This document shows, piece after piece, positions 32,590-43,141 of a stretch of DNA of 64,000 bases; the first letter of the stretch is position 1, and every line of letters begins with the position of its first letter. The notes under the pieces are model-generated. The model was not told the DNA's origin, made no database searches, and was given only the letters and a program-made list of their open reading frames with translations. The stretch comes from Phytophthora sp. 'mugwort' (Eukaryota > Oomycota > Peronosporomycetes > Peronosporales > Peronosporaceae). A program made the position numbers and the translations under genes. The stretch is from contig JAUCEF010000017.1 of the NCBI GenBank assembly GCA_033558025.1, positions 3,286,001 to 3,350,000 of the forward strand, read 5' to 3'.

Positions 32590-32740
32590 CCGTCTTCTCC
32601 CACTACAGAAAGTTCAGGAATCTCTTAGTGTGGCTCGAGGCTGAGCTGAAGAAGACAGCAGCAAACCGTGCTAACGTTCCTTTGGACTATCGTTGGCACG
32701 CATTGTCCTACCTACGACTTAAAAACCAACAAGAATGGGC
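32590..32740 (+). pseudogene. Purple acid phosphatase fragment, plus strand
   Basis: The plus strand reads WLEAELKKTAANRANVP and, after a one-base frame change, WTIVGTHCPTYDLKTNKNG. This is the segment of the intact phosphatase around Trp337-Pro371 (WVEADLKKADANRANLPW, then VGMHRPLYD). The metal-binding His (VGTH) survives. Only about 50 codons remain. It points the opposite way to the neighbouring phosphatase pseudogene. Confidence 0.7.
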
Positions 32741-32964
32741 CTGATTGACCAGAATCATTCTTGTAAGTAGCATTCGATGAGCTTTCCCATTAAGTGGTCG
32801 CAGCTCTCGCTGCTCATGAGCGCTGTCGTGGGCGTATCTTTGTAAAACGACGACTTAGGCGTAACGACACCCAGGCGAACCGAACAGTTATAGCTGTCTA
32901 TTATTCTTCATTCGATATCGCAAGCCAAGAAGGAAAACAATACTTCATCGTACCAGGCTACATT
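32741..32964. other. Spacer between two phosphatase relics
   Basis: No recognised feature. Confidence 0.4.
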
Positions 32965-34350
32965 GTAAGCTTAGTTGACGCCGGCATCGAGCCAACCTTG
33001 GAATGCCCCCTCCGCAGTCTTAGATGTCTTCCACATCACAAACTCGTCCATCACTGCCTGCTTGGAGCCATCTAGGAATTTCCACGACAGCATAGACAAA
33101 TTCGCCTCCGTAGTTTGAAACCACATTCCATGTTGCGTTTGTGCAATCGAGAACATTGTCAATACCTTGTACGCCTCCGTCGGAGCCGCTCACAATGTAA
33201 ACTGGTGTTTTCGGGTTGTTGTAGGTTTTGAAGTAGCTCGACACGCCATCCAGCATGATAGAATTATTCCTGATGAGGTCTGACGCTGACAGCAGTGCTC
33301 ATGACCAGTGATCACCACATCAACTTCGTACTTGAGGAAGAGCTCTTCCAAAGCGGCCTAATGGAGTTGCTTTCCCATAGTTTCACAAGTCATAAAAAAA
33401 ATGGGACGACGCAATTATCCAGGGGACGTTGCTGCGGTTCGCCGCCATTTTCTTCAAATCAGCCTCGATCCAAGCCAGTTGATTGTCGAGGTTACCATTA
33501 TTGCTATATACTCATTTGAAAGTGTATTGAGATAGTCCGCTTCGGTTGAGATTGACGTGAAATGAATCGGACCATGCTCAAACGAGTACCACATATCCAA
33601 AATTCCTCCAACCTCTTCAGATGGCATCTTGAACCGCGCATTGTAGGCTGACTAGTCCCTAACATCTGCTTTTCTTTGGAGCCACACAGGTAGGAGAATG
33701 GCACTCGGCGTCGTGGTCCCCAACAATCACATGTGCAGGATGGAGCTTGACAGGAGTCAACGAGCTTAACCACTTGTTGTAGACTTTCTCGTAGAAGAAA
33801 CCATCGAATTGACCTGGCATCAGTCATCGTCAGCGCAGTCGACGTCTCCGACGTACGTTGACTTCGTCCGCCTTAAGGGAACTCACATACGCTAGTAGCG
33901 TTTGACTGATCGCCAGGACCAAAATCTCAGTAAATCACCACCTTAAACGTACTGTCGTCCGACGCGGCAGGAGCCGCCACGAAGGAATACACGTCACTCG
34001 TGTACGTCGCATTATCCTTGCTGTCTACCCTGTAGAAGTCGGTATGAGGCGTCAGGCTGGAAACCGTCACGTGGTGGTGGAACATGGTGTATGTCTCGTC
34101 GTGGTAGTAACTCAGCTGACGAACAGACGTGTCAACCGGAGTCAGACCTTCTTCAGAGTCGCGACGATCCAGACTGCACTGTCGTTTACGTGCGCGTACG
34201 TGGCCCAGGACAATGTCATGCCGGCATAGGCGAGGTGGAGCTGCTGCGGGATAAACTCGGCGCCGTCTTTCACTTGACACGCTTGGGCGGCATTCCCAGT
34301 GGTTTCGCACAGCACGGATAGCAACAATCCAAGGGGCCCCACGATCAGGC
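32965..34350 (-). pseudogene. Purple acid phosphatase pseudogene
   Basis: This minus-strand copy matches the intact gene at 24169-25707 over nearly its full length, but is broken by several frameshifts and stops. It starts at about 34342 (SVLCETTGNAAQACQVKDGA) and continues through YYHDETYTMFHHHVTVSSLTP. The metal-site motifs are damaged: GDFG reads stop-DFG (about 33930), GDIGYADD reads GDVDCADD, GNHEYE reads GDHDAE, and GHQHYYER reads GHEHCCQR. The C-terminus (EANLSMLSWKFLDGSKQAVM) persists to 32971. Dead gene; how it arose (tandem or dispersed duplication) cannot be told from this window. Confidence 0.88.
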
Positions 34351-34730
34351 AGAGTTGTTCACGATGTCAATGGTAGCAGCTCCGACGGTGAGAGCCGTGA
34401 GAGCTAGGTAGGAAACTTAAACAGCATCTTGCTGGCTGGATTCTAGGTGAGCAGGAGGTCAAGCTAAAGTATCGGTTGAAGCAGAGTTTGTGGAGGTCGT
34501 CTGGATGTCGTATAGTATGTGGACCACAACAATCAATCCCAAAGATACCAGTATACAAACTCGCAGTCATTCGGCGCCCCTTCGCTTGCGGCCCACTTAG
34601 GTGGGGGGCGCTCGCACACGTCGACCCGAACTGAAGAATTCCTAAGCCAAAGGCGGCGTCACCAGCACCCCTCGCCAGAGAGAAGAGAGAGTGAGAGAGA
34701 GAGGGAGCGATAATCTAGACAGCTGCAGCC
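34351..34730. other. Upstream region of the ENTH-domain gene
   Basis: It contains a GA-rich microsatellite-like run (34680-34710, GAGAGA) directly before the start codon at 34731, probably 5' untranslated sequence. No gene. Confidence 0.5.
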
Positions 34731-37129
34731 ATGGATCGCTTCGCGCTGGATAAGCTCAAGAACGTCATGGACGACGCGTACGTTGTGACGTGCTTTCCAC
34801 CTTGTTAACGGTTAAGGGAGATCGCCATTGATATGAACATCGGATCTTGTGGTCGCTAATTGCAGGAAGAGCGCCGTGAAAGCCAAGATGGGCACGGATG
34901 TGGAGCGCAAGATGGAGGAGGCGCTCTCCAATAAGAACTGGGGCGCGTCCAGTACGCTGCTCAACGAGATCTCGCAGCTCACCTACGACTAGTACGGCAG
35001 GGTGCCCTGCCCTGATATGGATCATTGCTCTTATACTGACAGTGTTTGATGCTCTACAACTATAGTGAGGCTTACGGGCTCATCATGCGCAAGATCTGGG
35101 AGGCACTGGACGCCGAGGGGCGCCAGTGGCGTGCCGTGTACAAGGCGCTCAGCCTCCTGGAACACTTGATCAAGAATGGCACGGAGCGCGTGATCGAGAA
35201 CGCACGCGACCACATGTTCAAGCTGCGGCATCTATCGGGCTTCTCCTACCATGACGGATCAGTCGACCGCGGCAATGGAGGTGAGTCAAGAGCAGTTAAA
35301 GCAGTTGGAGAGCTTTCCATTGGCTGACTTGTTATATTTTTGCTGTTTTTGCAGTCCGTGACAAGGCCAAACAGCTCGTCGACATGTTGAACGACAACGA
35401 CATGATCCGCACGGAGCGTGAGAAGGCCGGGCGTTTGCGCAATAAGTACGTCGGTATTGGAAGCGGCGTTGGCGGCGGAATGGGAGGAGGTTACAGTGGC
35501 GGCAGCAGCTTCAGCGGAGGGGGTGGCAGCTACAGTGGAGGAGGTGGCGCTCAAATTGGCAGCGGTGGTTACAGTGGCGGCGGTGGTTACAATGGCGGTG
35601 GCTACAGTGGCGGTGGTGGCACGAGTTACAGTGGCGGTGGCGGCAGTGGTTACAGTGGCGGTAGCAGAGGCTACGGTGATAGCGAATCCAAGGGTTACCA
35701 GGAAAAGGAGAAGAACTACTCTAGTCGCTACGCTGACGACGATCGTGGTAGGCTGCTTTTCGCACCGGTTTGTACAATATGAGCTAGGGTGCCAACACAG
35801 CGACGTGTATGAACAGATGACGCAAGCGAGGAGTCCGAATCGGAAGAGGAAGTGCCCTCGAAGAGACGAACGGCGTCTTCGAAGCGAAAGGCCGCTGCGA
35901 AGAAGAAAGAGGTCGGTTGCGCTATTTAGTGTGTCATTTCGAGTTAGTATTGCTGCTAGCGACTAAGCTCTTGGAACGTGTTTGGGTCTACAGGAACCTG
36001 AGCCCAAGCCGGCAGCAAAGGCACCCTCTCCAGAACCATCCCTTCTTGACAGCGATTTCTTCGGTGCTGCCCCCGTTGCTGGTACGATGTGAATTCTACG
36101 GCTAATCTGGACGCAAATGCGGTTGCTCGGCATATTAACTAACTCCTCTCTTCAACAGCTCCCGCAGCACACGCATTCGACCCGTTCGCTCCGGTCCCTG
36201 CCGCCCCTGCGGCTGCACCACAAACGGCGTCGTTTGCTACGTTCGGAAACGCTTCTCCCGCACCTCAGCAGTCTTTCGACGCGTTCGGCGCAGGACAGCC
36301 GCAGCAGCAAGCCTCGTTTAATGCTTTCGGCAACGCCGCTTCCCCTGCTCAAGGAAATGGCCAACAGTTCGCTGCTTTCACTACCGCACCCGCGCAGCAG
36401 AGCTTCAATGCGTTCGGTCACCAGGATAACACGGCGGCTCCTCCTGCTCCCGCTTTCAACCCGCAACAGCAATTTGGGCAGTTTGGTGGCATGCAGGGCG
36501 GTATGCAGGGCGGTATGCAGCAGCAGTCGATGCAGGGTGGCATGAACATGCAGAGTCGAACGGCCTCCAACGCTGGTGCGAGCCAGACGCGAACGAACTC
36601 GGGTCCGCAGCCGGTGCAGAAGAAGAGCAACGATGCATGGGGCGCGGGTTCTTCGTTGTTCGATCTTAACAATTTGGGAAGTTCTACCGGCAACAACGCC
36701 AGCAATGCTGGTCGTCCGGGTCAGCAGCAGCAACAATCCAACGCAGGTCGCAACAGCTTCAGTGGTCTGGATACCCTTGCTGGCATGCCTAGCAAGCCCG
36801 TGATGGGAGGAGCTGGCGTGAACCCCATGGGCGCTGGTATGGGTGGAATGAACTACGGCGGAGGCATGGGCATGAACCAAGGTGGCATGCAACAGCAGCC
36901 TTACGGCCACATGCAAATGGGTGTCGGTGGTATGGGCATGGGCGGCATGCAGCCCCAGCCGATGATGGGAGGCATGGGCATGCAGCAGCCAGGAATGGGA
37001 ATGCAGCAACCTGGTATGGGCATGATGAATCAGGGTGTCTTCGGTGGCATGAGTGCGATGCAGCAGCCACAGCAACAGAATCAGCAGCGACAGCAACAGG
37101 CGTTCGGCCAATTCGGCAATTTTAACTGA
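34731..37129 (+). CDS. ENTH-domain (epsin-like) endocytic adaptor, seven exons
   Basis: Exons were placed by GT-AG borders and frame: 34731-34777, 34866-34991, 35066-35280, 35355-35747, 35817-35911, 35994-36081, 36159-37129, giving 644 residues. Residues 1-145 form an ENTH domain, which binds phosphoinositides in membranes: MDRFALDKLKNVM, then KMEEALSNKNWGAS, LLNEISQLTYDYEAYGLIMR, WRAVYKALSLLEHLIKNG, and KAKQLVDMLNDND. Next come a long Gly/Ser/Tyr repeat (GGGGSYSGGGG type, about 160-265), an acidic then basic stretch (DASEESESEEE, KRKAAAKKKE), and LLDSDFF, which resembles a clathrin box. FDPF is an AP-2-binding DPF motif. The tail is Gln/Met/Gly-rich (GGMGMQQPGMGM). The family bends membrane and links cargo to clathrin coats at the plasma membrane or endosomes. 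Introns are 68-88 nt, normal for oomycetes. No ubiquitin-interacting motif was seen. Confidence 0.9.
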
Positions 37130-37799
37130 AAAGGTATCATACCAGCGCCTCAGGTTGTTGACTAGCGAGCGCTACAGCGTCGACGCAAGAAGAAGAGGGA
37201 GGCACGGGTGTCCAACATGCTGATAATGCAAGGTATCAAACAGGAATGGCCAATGGATGTCTACCGTTAAAACAATTAGACAAAGAGACTTCAACTGCAA
37301 AGAGATTGTCGGTAATAATGCTTTTGCAGAATGGATGCTATACATGCGCCAGACCTACAGCGCGAACAGTATAAACTTGCTGGCAGCATCTCATCATATT
37401 TTGAAGCGAGCGCCAGTCTGCAGCAAGTAGGACGCAGACTCACAATGATCATTGGCGCTTTGTTTGAATCCAAAACGCCTCAGTTAATATCTTCTCCTCT
37501 GCTGTAGGATGCTGATGTTTCAACGCACGAGGTACTAGATGATTTGGAGGAATGTATGCACACTTGCCACTTCTCACACTAGCGCTTTCTCCTCGTATCT
37601 TTCTCAAAGATGCAAAACTTAGTAGCATCGTTGCCGCAATCGTTGTGGGTCACGCGAACTGCCGCTTCATCTGCGGTAAGACTCTTCCCACTAAACCTCT
37701 ATGCTGCATCCATGAACAGCAGTGGCTTAACATCAGTGGGCCAGCCCAGCTCAGCTCATTGAGTATATGTTCAATTCGTGTAAGGAGTTCCTCGGCTCT
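37130..37799. other. Intergenic; possible small exon-like frame
   Basis: A plus-strand frame at 37331-37507 (MDAIHAPDLQREQYKLAGSI..., 58 codons) has gene-like codons and a following AG-preceded continuation (DADVSTHEVLDDLEEC). No donor site joins them in frame, so I do not call a gene. Nothing else is recognised. Confidence 0.3.
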
Positions 37800-38726
37800 T
37801 CAAAAACATGCCGAAAGCTGACCTTGTTTAGTCCCAAAGAGTGCCTTTTGTGGCGACTGCGGCTGGGTCGTGCACCCAGACGCGTCCTCCATGTCCTGGT
37901 CCTGATCGTTTCTCTGCCTAGCTGCCAACGTCTGGAACAGATCTCCAGTGGCACTATTACTGCGCGACAGTTTGCCAGCAGAGGTGGCCAGCATGTTTAT
38001 CTGACTGGAAGTTTTCTTCAAGCTCCCCCTCGGTTGTTCAGCACCGCTTTCTGCACTATCCACATGGGCCGATTTGCGTTTCCTCAGTCCTTCCGGGTAT
38101 TTGGTGAGGATACTAAAGGGGGACATGACGCGTAAATGTCCAGGTATGGATAGTCTCGCTTGGGGACTCCTCTTGTGTCCTCCCCGCAACGGCGGCGGGG
38201 AATGGACGGCATGACTGTCCTCCTCGACGTCCTCCATCGGGGTGATCTCCACTTCGTCCACACTCATCATGAGTCTTCCGTCGCCTTCCTGCGCACCACT
38301 GCCCGCTCTCTCTCTCCTCGCCCGCTGCTTGATCTTCAGCTGCTTGCGAAGCACGTCGCGTGGCTGCGGGGATGACGGCGGCGTGCTCGGGCGCTCCGGC
38401 GGAAGCAAAGGAAACACTTTGAAGTGCTCGTTAGTAGTCCCAATGCTTCGTCTACGTCGTCGCTCTTCCTCCTGCTGTTCCTCCTCCTCTATGGCGTCGT
38501 CCCTTGCCCTGTGGTGGCGGCCCACGGCGATGCGCGTGAGCTTCTCGCGCAAAAGAATCATGTCTTCGTGATCGCTGACGAGCGAGTTGCGACGCAGTTT
38601 GGAGCTGATGTTCACGGCCGCGTCGGGCGTCAGTGAGCGGCTCTTGCTGTGTAGGATCGGGCTGGATGGAGATGCCATCATGACTTGTGTAGGGCTGATA
38701 TGCAGGGCGCTCTTGGTCGAATACAT
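37800..38726 (-). CDS. Unrecognised charged low-complexity protein, 308 residues
   Basis: Single open frame with an ATG at 38726 and a natural stop at 37800. No family recognised. Features in order: a Ser/Pro-rich N-terminus (SPSSPILHSKSRSLTPD), a helical segment (ILLREKLTRIAVGRHHRARD), a run of acidic then basic residues (EEEEQQEEERRRRR), proline clusters (PPERPSTPPSSPQP), a basic helix (KQLKIKQRARRERAG), and a Ser/Lys-rich C-terminus. It looks disordered, with several SP/TP sites, as in a phosphorylated regulatory or nuclear protein. That is inference from composition only. It lies tail-first behind the WW/ankyrin gene on the same strand, 160 bp apart. A second frame over the same DNA (38452-38802) is a shadow. 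Confidence 0.6.
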   Translation of the reverse strand: MYSTKSALHISPTQVMMASPSSPILHSKSRSLTPDAAVNISSKLRRNSLVSDHEDMILLREKLTRIAVGRHHRARDDAIEEEEQQEEERRRRRSIGTTNEHFKVFPLLPPERPSTPPSSPQPRDVLRKQLKIKQRARRERAGSGAQEGDGRLMMSVDEVEITPMEDVEEDSHAVHSPPPLRGGHKRSPQARLSIPGHLRVMSPFSILTKYPEGLRKRKSAHVDSAESGAEQPRGSLKKTSSQINMLATSAGKLSRSNSATGDLFQTLAARQRNDQDQDMEDASGCTTQPQSPQKALFGTKQGQLSACF

Positions 38727-38888
38727 GTACGCCCAAGAGCCGCTCGATGAAGAATTCTTCCGCCGAATCTGCGACTAAGTTGCTGCATGGTGTGTGGTAC
38801 ACATACTTTCCATCTGATTATATTGAGTGCCCTACATGGCTGTAATAGCGTGACTTTGCTCCTGTCTGCCTTACATGCATTCTAACTG

Positions 38889-41800
38889 CTATGGCGTGTT
38901 GAATATGTCGACGTATCGGGCACGAACCTTGGTGGGCGCTGCTGGAGGATGAGGTTTCGTCGGATTGCGGAGACTTGGCGACAGGTTAATGTGCTTGGAT
39001 AAATCCTGGCGCGTCATCGGGTACGTAGGTGGCGTCGCCAGTGGGTCATAAACACCTTCTACCTGATCAGCCTTCGCTCGTCGAAGAGCTTCTTCGATTT
39101 CAGGTGGCGGCGTCAATGGTTCGTATTGCATCTCGCTCGGTATCAGACCAGACTCTTCGTATAACGTCAAGTCGTCGGCATCCTCACTCTCGCCTTCGTT
39201 CTCTGCAGTAAATGTGGTGGAAGTGTTTGCGTCAGCAGCTTCACTTTTCTGCTGCTCTTGTTCAGGTTTACCAGGCTGCGATCCGTCGGGGTAAGCGCCT
39301 CGGAAACCAAGAAGCCATTGCTGCAGTACGGGGTCAGTTACCTTGAATATATCAGCAGATAGACGTCATAACCTACCGTCCATGACGCTCTCTTTGGTGG
39401 AGTTTCATTTATCTCTTGTTTAGGCGACTTTGAATGGTATTCATTTGCATCCTCAGTGCTCGTTGATTGGTCTTCAATCATCTGCTGCCAAAATCATCCA
39501 CACTATTAGTTTTAGGGTTTGCTTATTAAATTGTTCACTTCGTCTGCTTACCTGTAGTCGGTGCTGCTCTGCCTCCTCCAACATCACGAGAGTTCTGCGC
39601 ATCGGATGATCTTCTGGCATGTCGTCAAATTTGTGCCGCATTGGGGATCGAGTCTTTAGGTTCCCCAGAGCTGTCAGTCCAAACCGGTTGGTCGCCATCG
39701 GATCCACTCCGTATTCGAGCAGAATCAAGACACACGAAATACTTCCATCCCAGGCTGCAAGATGCAGCGCAGAGTCGGCGTTCTCATTCGCTGCTTGGAG
39801 GCTAACAGCGCTTTGTAGAAGGAACTTGACACATTGGAAGTTTCCTTGGAAGCACGCAGCGAGAAGTGGCGTGTTCCCCGCCTCATCCCGAGCTTCTAAA
39901 TCCGCGGCAAACTCACTGAGTAGCATGACCGAGTCAATATCCCCCAGCTCACATCTATGTGCGGACAACACGGCAAAAACATGAGCTTCCGAACGAGTTG
40001 CACAAAAGACGACAAGGTACACGGAATCCTACGCCAAATGGAGAGGTGTGCCCTTCTCAGCAACATCCCGCTGGTTTGCAAATACCCCTCGGAGCAAAAC
40101 TTCTTGCAATTTTTGGAGATCATTTTTCCGGATAGCGTCGAAGGCGAGTGAGCTGGAAGGATATGCAATCGGTGGCTGTCCGACTCGAAGTGATGGCGAT
40201 TCATACGACTTCGGGTCTTTGAGGTCTCGCGATTCACTGGTATTCCCAACGTTCTCGAAGAACCGGTTCCAGACTGCACCAACTCTTGACGGAGCAATGG
40301 GGGGAGTTAAACTGCCTTTTTGTACTGGAACTTCATCTGCGTCGTCTAGTAGCGGTGGAGGTACATCCAAACTTTCAGGAGCATTCTCGTATTGGTACTG
40401 TTCAAACGAGAAGAGACATCCATCATATTGTCCTTGTTGTAGTTGCTGCTGCTGCCGATAATCATTTAGAGCTCGCTCTCGTGATTGATTCCCGGATGCA
40501 ATGCTTGTAGAGGTTTCGGTTTCTAAAAGATGGTAATCTTCTCCAACTGATTCGTGTACACTGGACAAGTGCGCTACATCCTCCGACATCTCGTAGAAAC
40601 CTTGACTATCTCGACGCCCTAGTCGTGGATCCAACGGCTGCTGTTGCTGCTGTCGTTCACTCCAGCTTGCTTGAAGATGCCTGCAAGACTCGATGACGTT
40701 GGCGTTTTCTTGCAGACTGCGGTGGAGCTTTTCTTGCATGCTTTCTTCATAGCGGGCGTGCTCTAAACGCTCTCTTCCGAGCTTTTCCTGAGCGTTACGA
40801 GCTATTGATTCGAGTAGCTCGCACCGCGATGAGAGTGCTCGATGGGATACGCGGCTCGCGTCCAGTTCTAACTCCCGCACCGCGAGCTGGTTTCGAGTAT
40901 CAGCGTGCAGTGCTTGCTCCTGTGGAAAGACAAGGACGTTCAAAATGGTTAAACTATCGTCGTCAGTTTCTCCACAAAAGCCTTAGCATTCTACAAACCT
41001 TTTTCAGCTCTTCGGCACTCGCTGCAAGATTCAACGACATTTCTTCAAGCTGTGCTCGGTAGTGTGTTTCTCGCCCATTTGATGCCTAATCATCCAGGTA
41101 TCAATTGTTAGTGAGATTTGCTGCCTGAAGGCCAGACAAATCGAGATTATTACCTGCAGACTTGCATTGAGAGCCCCAATTTTCCCTCGCACTTCTTCAA
41201 CAAGTTGATACACTGTTTGAGATTCCGATGCCGAATGATTGGGTACAATCTGGAAGAGATACGAATGGAGAACGTTTAAGGCATCGCGTTCAGCTACATT
41301 TCCCTGTCTTCTGTCGGTTGAACATACAGAGATATGATAAGGGGCTGTCATTGTCTTCGCTGGACTCGAGTTGCTTTCGACACTTTGCAAAAGTTGGACG
41401 CACTCGACATGATTTTCCAAAATACTCAGTATCAAAGGTGTTCGGCCTTGAGAGTCTTCATCCTTCGTACTTGAACCGTAGGCCAGCAAACTTCGCACAA
41501 TGCCGAAGTAACCGAGCTTTGCTGCAATGTGCAAAGCGGTCTCACCTTCACTATTTTTCTGGTTGAGTAACGTGTGGTCACACCCACGTAGAACAAACAT
41601 AACCAAACCTTCATTCCCAGTATGAACAGATACGTGAAGCGCCGTATTTCCGTTGCTGTCGCATGCTGAGAGCGATGCATTTGACTCGACCAGGAGCTGA
41701 GCAATAACTTCACTCTCTGCTCGACAGGCCCAAATGAGCGGAGTAGCATCATCTCGAATAGCTCGAGCGTCCAACTTGGCTCCGTAGTAAACCAACAGCG

Positions 41801-42881
41801 CTGCTGCTTGTTCATTTCCCATCTTACAAGCCACATGGAGCGGAGTGAGGCCGTCCGAATCCACAGCTTGGAGATCCATACCTGAGTGCAGCATAATACT
41901 CAGCTGTCTCGAATCTGTCTCTGAAAGCTCTTCAGTTGAGACAGCAGCGAAGAGTTCTTCGCTGGTGTACGTTGGGACCCCAGGAGCTGTTGGAATCGTC
42001 CACTGCGACTCCTGTGTGCGCTGATTGTAGTAGTAAGTTTGACCATCTTCAGTTTCGCATGTAATCCACTCACTCCCGCTTTCTGAGCCAGTCTGTCTCG
42101 CCCTGGCGGTTTGTCGCGCGTTGATGATCGCTTGTTTTGCCTCAGTATTTTCCGCCTCTCCTTCTGTTTCCCTCGAGCCTGGCGAAGACTCAACAACCTG
42201 AGTCGGTGCCTGTCGTGGAGCTTCTTGGGCATGAACCATCATTCGTCGAGTCACAGTCATGTACCGAATTGGAGACTGTCCAAACCCTCCATGCTCGTCT
42301 ACAGACAAAAGTCCTTCAGGACTCCCTGGCGTGCCCAAACTTTCATCGTACGATCTCGGAGATAACGACATAATCGGCGTTTGATCTTCTGTATCTTCGC
42401 CTTTGCGACTTGCTCGATCCAATTCATAGTCGCTCTCTGCACCAGACAAGTACTCCAACACTGCGATGTCATCTTCCGTGTCTTCCCCCTCGTCCTTCCC
42501 CGCCACGTGCTCCGCCAGTGAAAACTCAGTGCCCCTGCCACTTGCAGGCTTGGTCTCCGCCTCCATTGTTGGCAAGACACTCACTGGGATCACAGGCTCC
42601 TCCTGTTGGTCCGAGTGTTCACTGCCCGTGCTGCTTCGCTCTCGTCCCACCTTCAGTAGCTCCTCCCCTATGTGTCGAGCTTCGCCTTCCTCCTCCTCCT
42701 CCTCCGCAGCGAGCTCTATGGCAGTCTTAAGTCGCGTATCTACTCGAAGCTTCTCGCCAACTGTCGGCGCCCCGTTCTGTCGGTTGGCGGCAGTTCGCGT
42801 CCGTCTTCCGCTACGTCTAGAGCTCGTCCACTCGCCACCCATTTCTACTTGCTGAGACGCGCCATTTTCCTCTTCCGTCAT
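38889..42881 (-). CDS. WW-domain, ankyrin-repeat and coiled-coil protein, six exons
   Basis: Exons by GT-AG and frame: 42881-41154, 41085-40999, 40919-40033, 39954-39552, 39484-39377, 39320-38889, giving 1,214 residues ending VRARYVDIFNTP. An acidic, disordered N-terminal third is followed by a WW domain (about 267-298, SEWITCETEDGQTYYYNQRT and SQWTIP). A first ankyrin block follows (about 335-505; GLTPLHVACKMG, GNTALHVSVHTG, GETALHIAAKLG, GRTPLILSI). Residues 550-720 are coiled coil. After a Gln/Ser-rich spacer comes a second ankyrin block (about 863-995; KGTPLHLACELGD, GNTPLLAAC, SALHLAAWDGS). The C-terminus is Pro/Glu-rich. WW domains bind Pro-Pro-x-Tyr or similar ligands and ankyrins bind partners, so a scaffold role is likely; the partner is unknown. 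I chose the first ATG, though the open frame continues upstream to 43003 after a possible splice acceptor, so a short upstream exon cannot be excluded. Confidence 0.82.
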
Positions 42882-43141
42882 GATCAAGGAGATGGAGGGT
42901 GAAGCGTCTGCTACGCTAACGACGTACAACTCAGGGTCGCCAACAGCTTTTGATACTGACTTCAACGTCCAAAATCCAATGCGACCCTTCAAGATTAAAT
43001 CCTAGCATACAGCATAAACAAATGTTGGACGATAGGTGAATGGCTACATGTCCATTTTCAACGTCCGCTCAGAATAGATGGCTAGATTGAGCTGTTGCTT
43101 TCCCCTGCTTTTTTGGTCGACACTTCGCTCTACCATCAGCG
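42882..43141. promoter_or_regulatory. Shared divergent promoter region
   Basis: About 260 bp separates the start codons of the minus-strand WW/ankyrin gene and the plus-strand CFAP73-like gene, so both promoters must lie here or overlap the neighbouring 5' end. CTTCGCTCTACCATC just before the plus-strand ATG is pyrimidine-rich, like oomycete transcription starts. No defined motif. Confidence 0.4.

Noticed and set aside
35418..35966. 182-codon Ala/Val-rich plus-strand frame
   Set aside because: Out-of-phase reading of the Gly-Ser-Tyr repeat exon; the spliced ENTH frame explains the sequence.
36152..37111. 319-codon minus-strand frame rich in Leu, His and Arg
   Set aside because: It is the antisense of the Gln/Met/Gly-rich last exon of the ENTH gene; repeat composition keeps it open.
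38452..38802. 116-codon minus frame overlapping the charged-protein gene
   Set aside because: Out of phase with the longer frame, which has a natural start and a more gene-like composition.
42882..42992. Longer N-terminus of the WW/ankyrin protein starting at 42992
   Set aside because: The codon at 42992 is TTG, not ATG; the first ATG is at 42881. An upstream exon remains possible but no donor fits the required phase.
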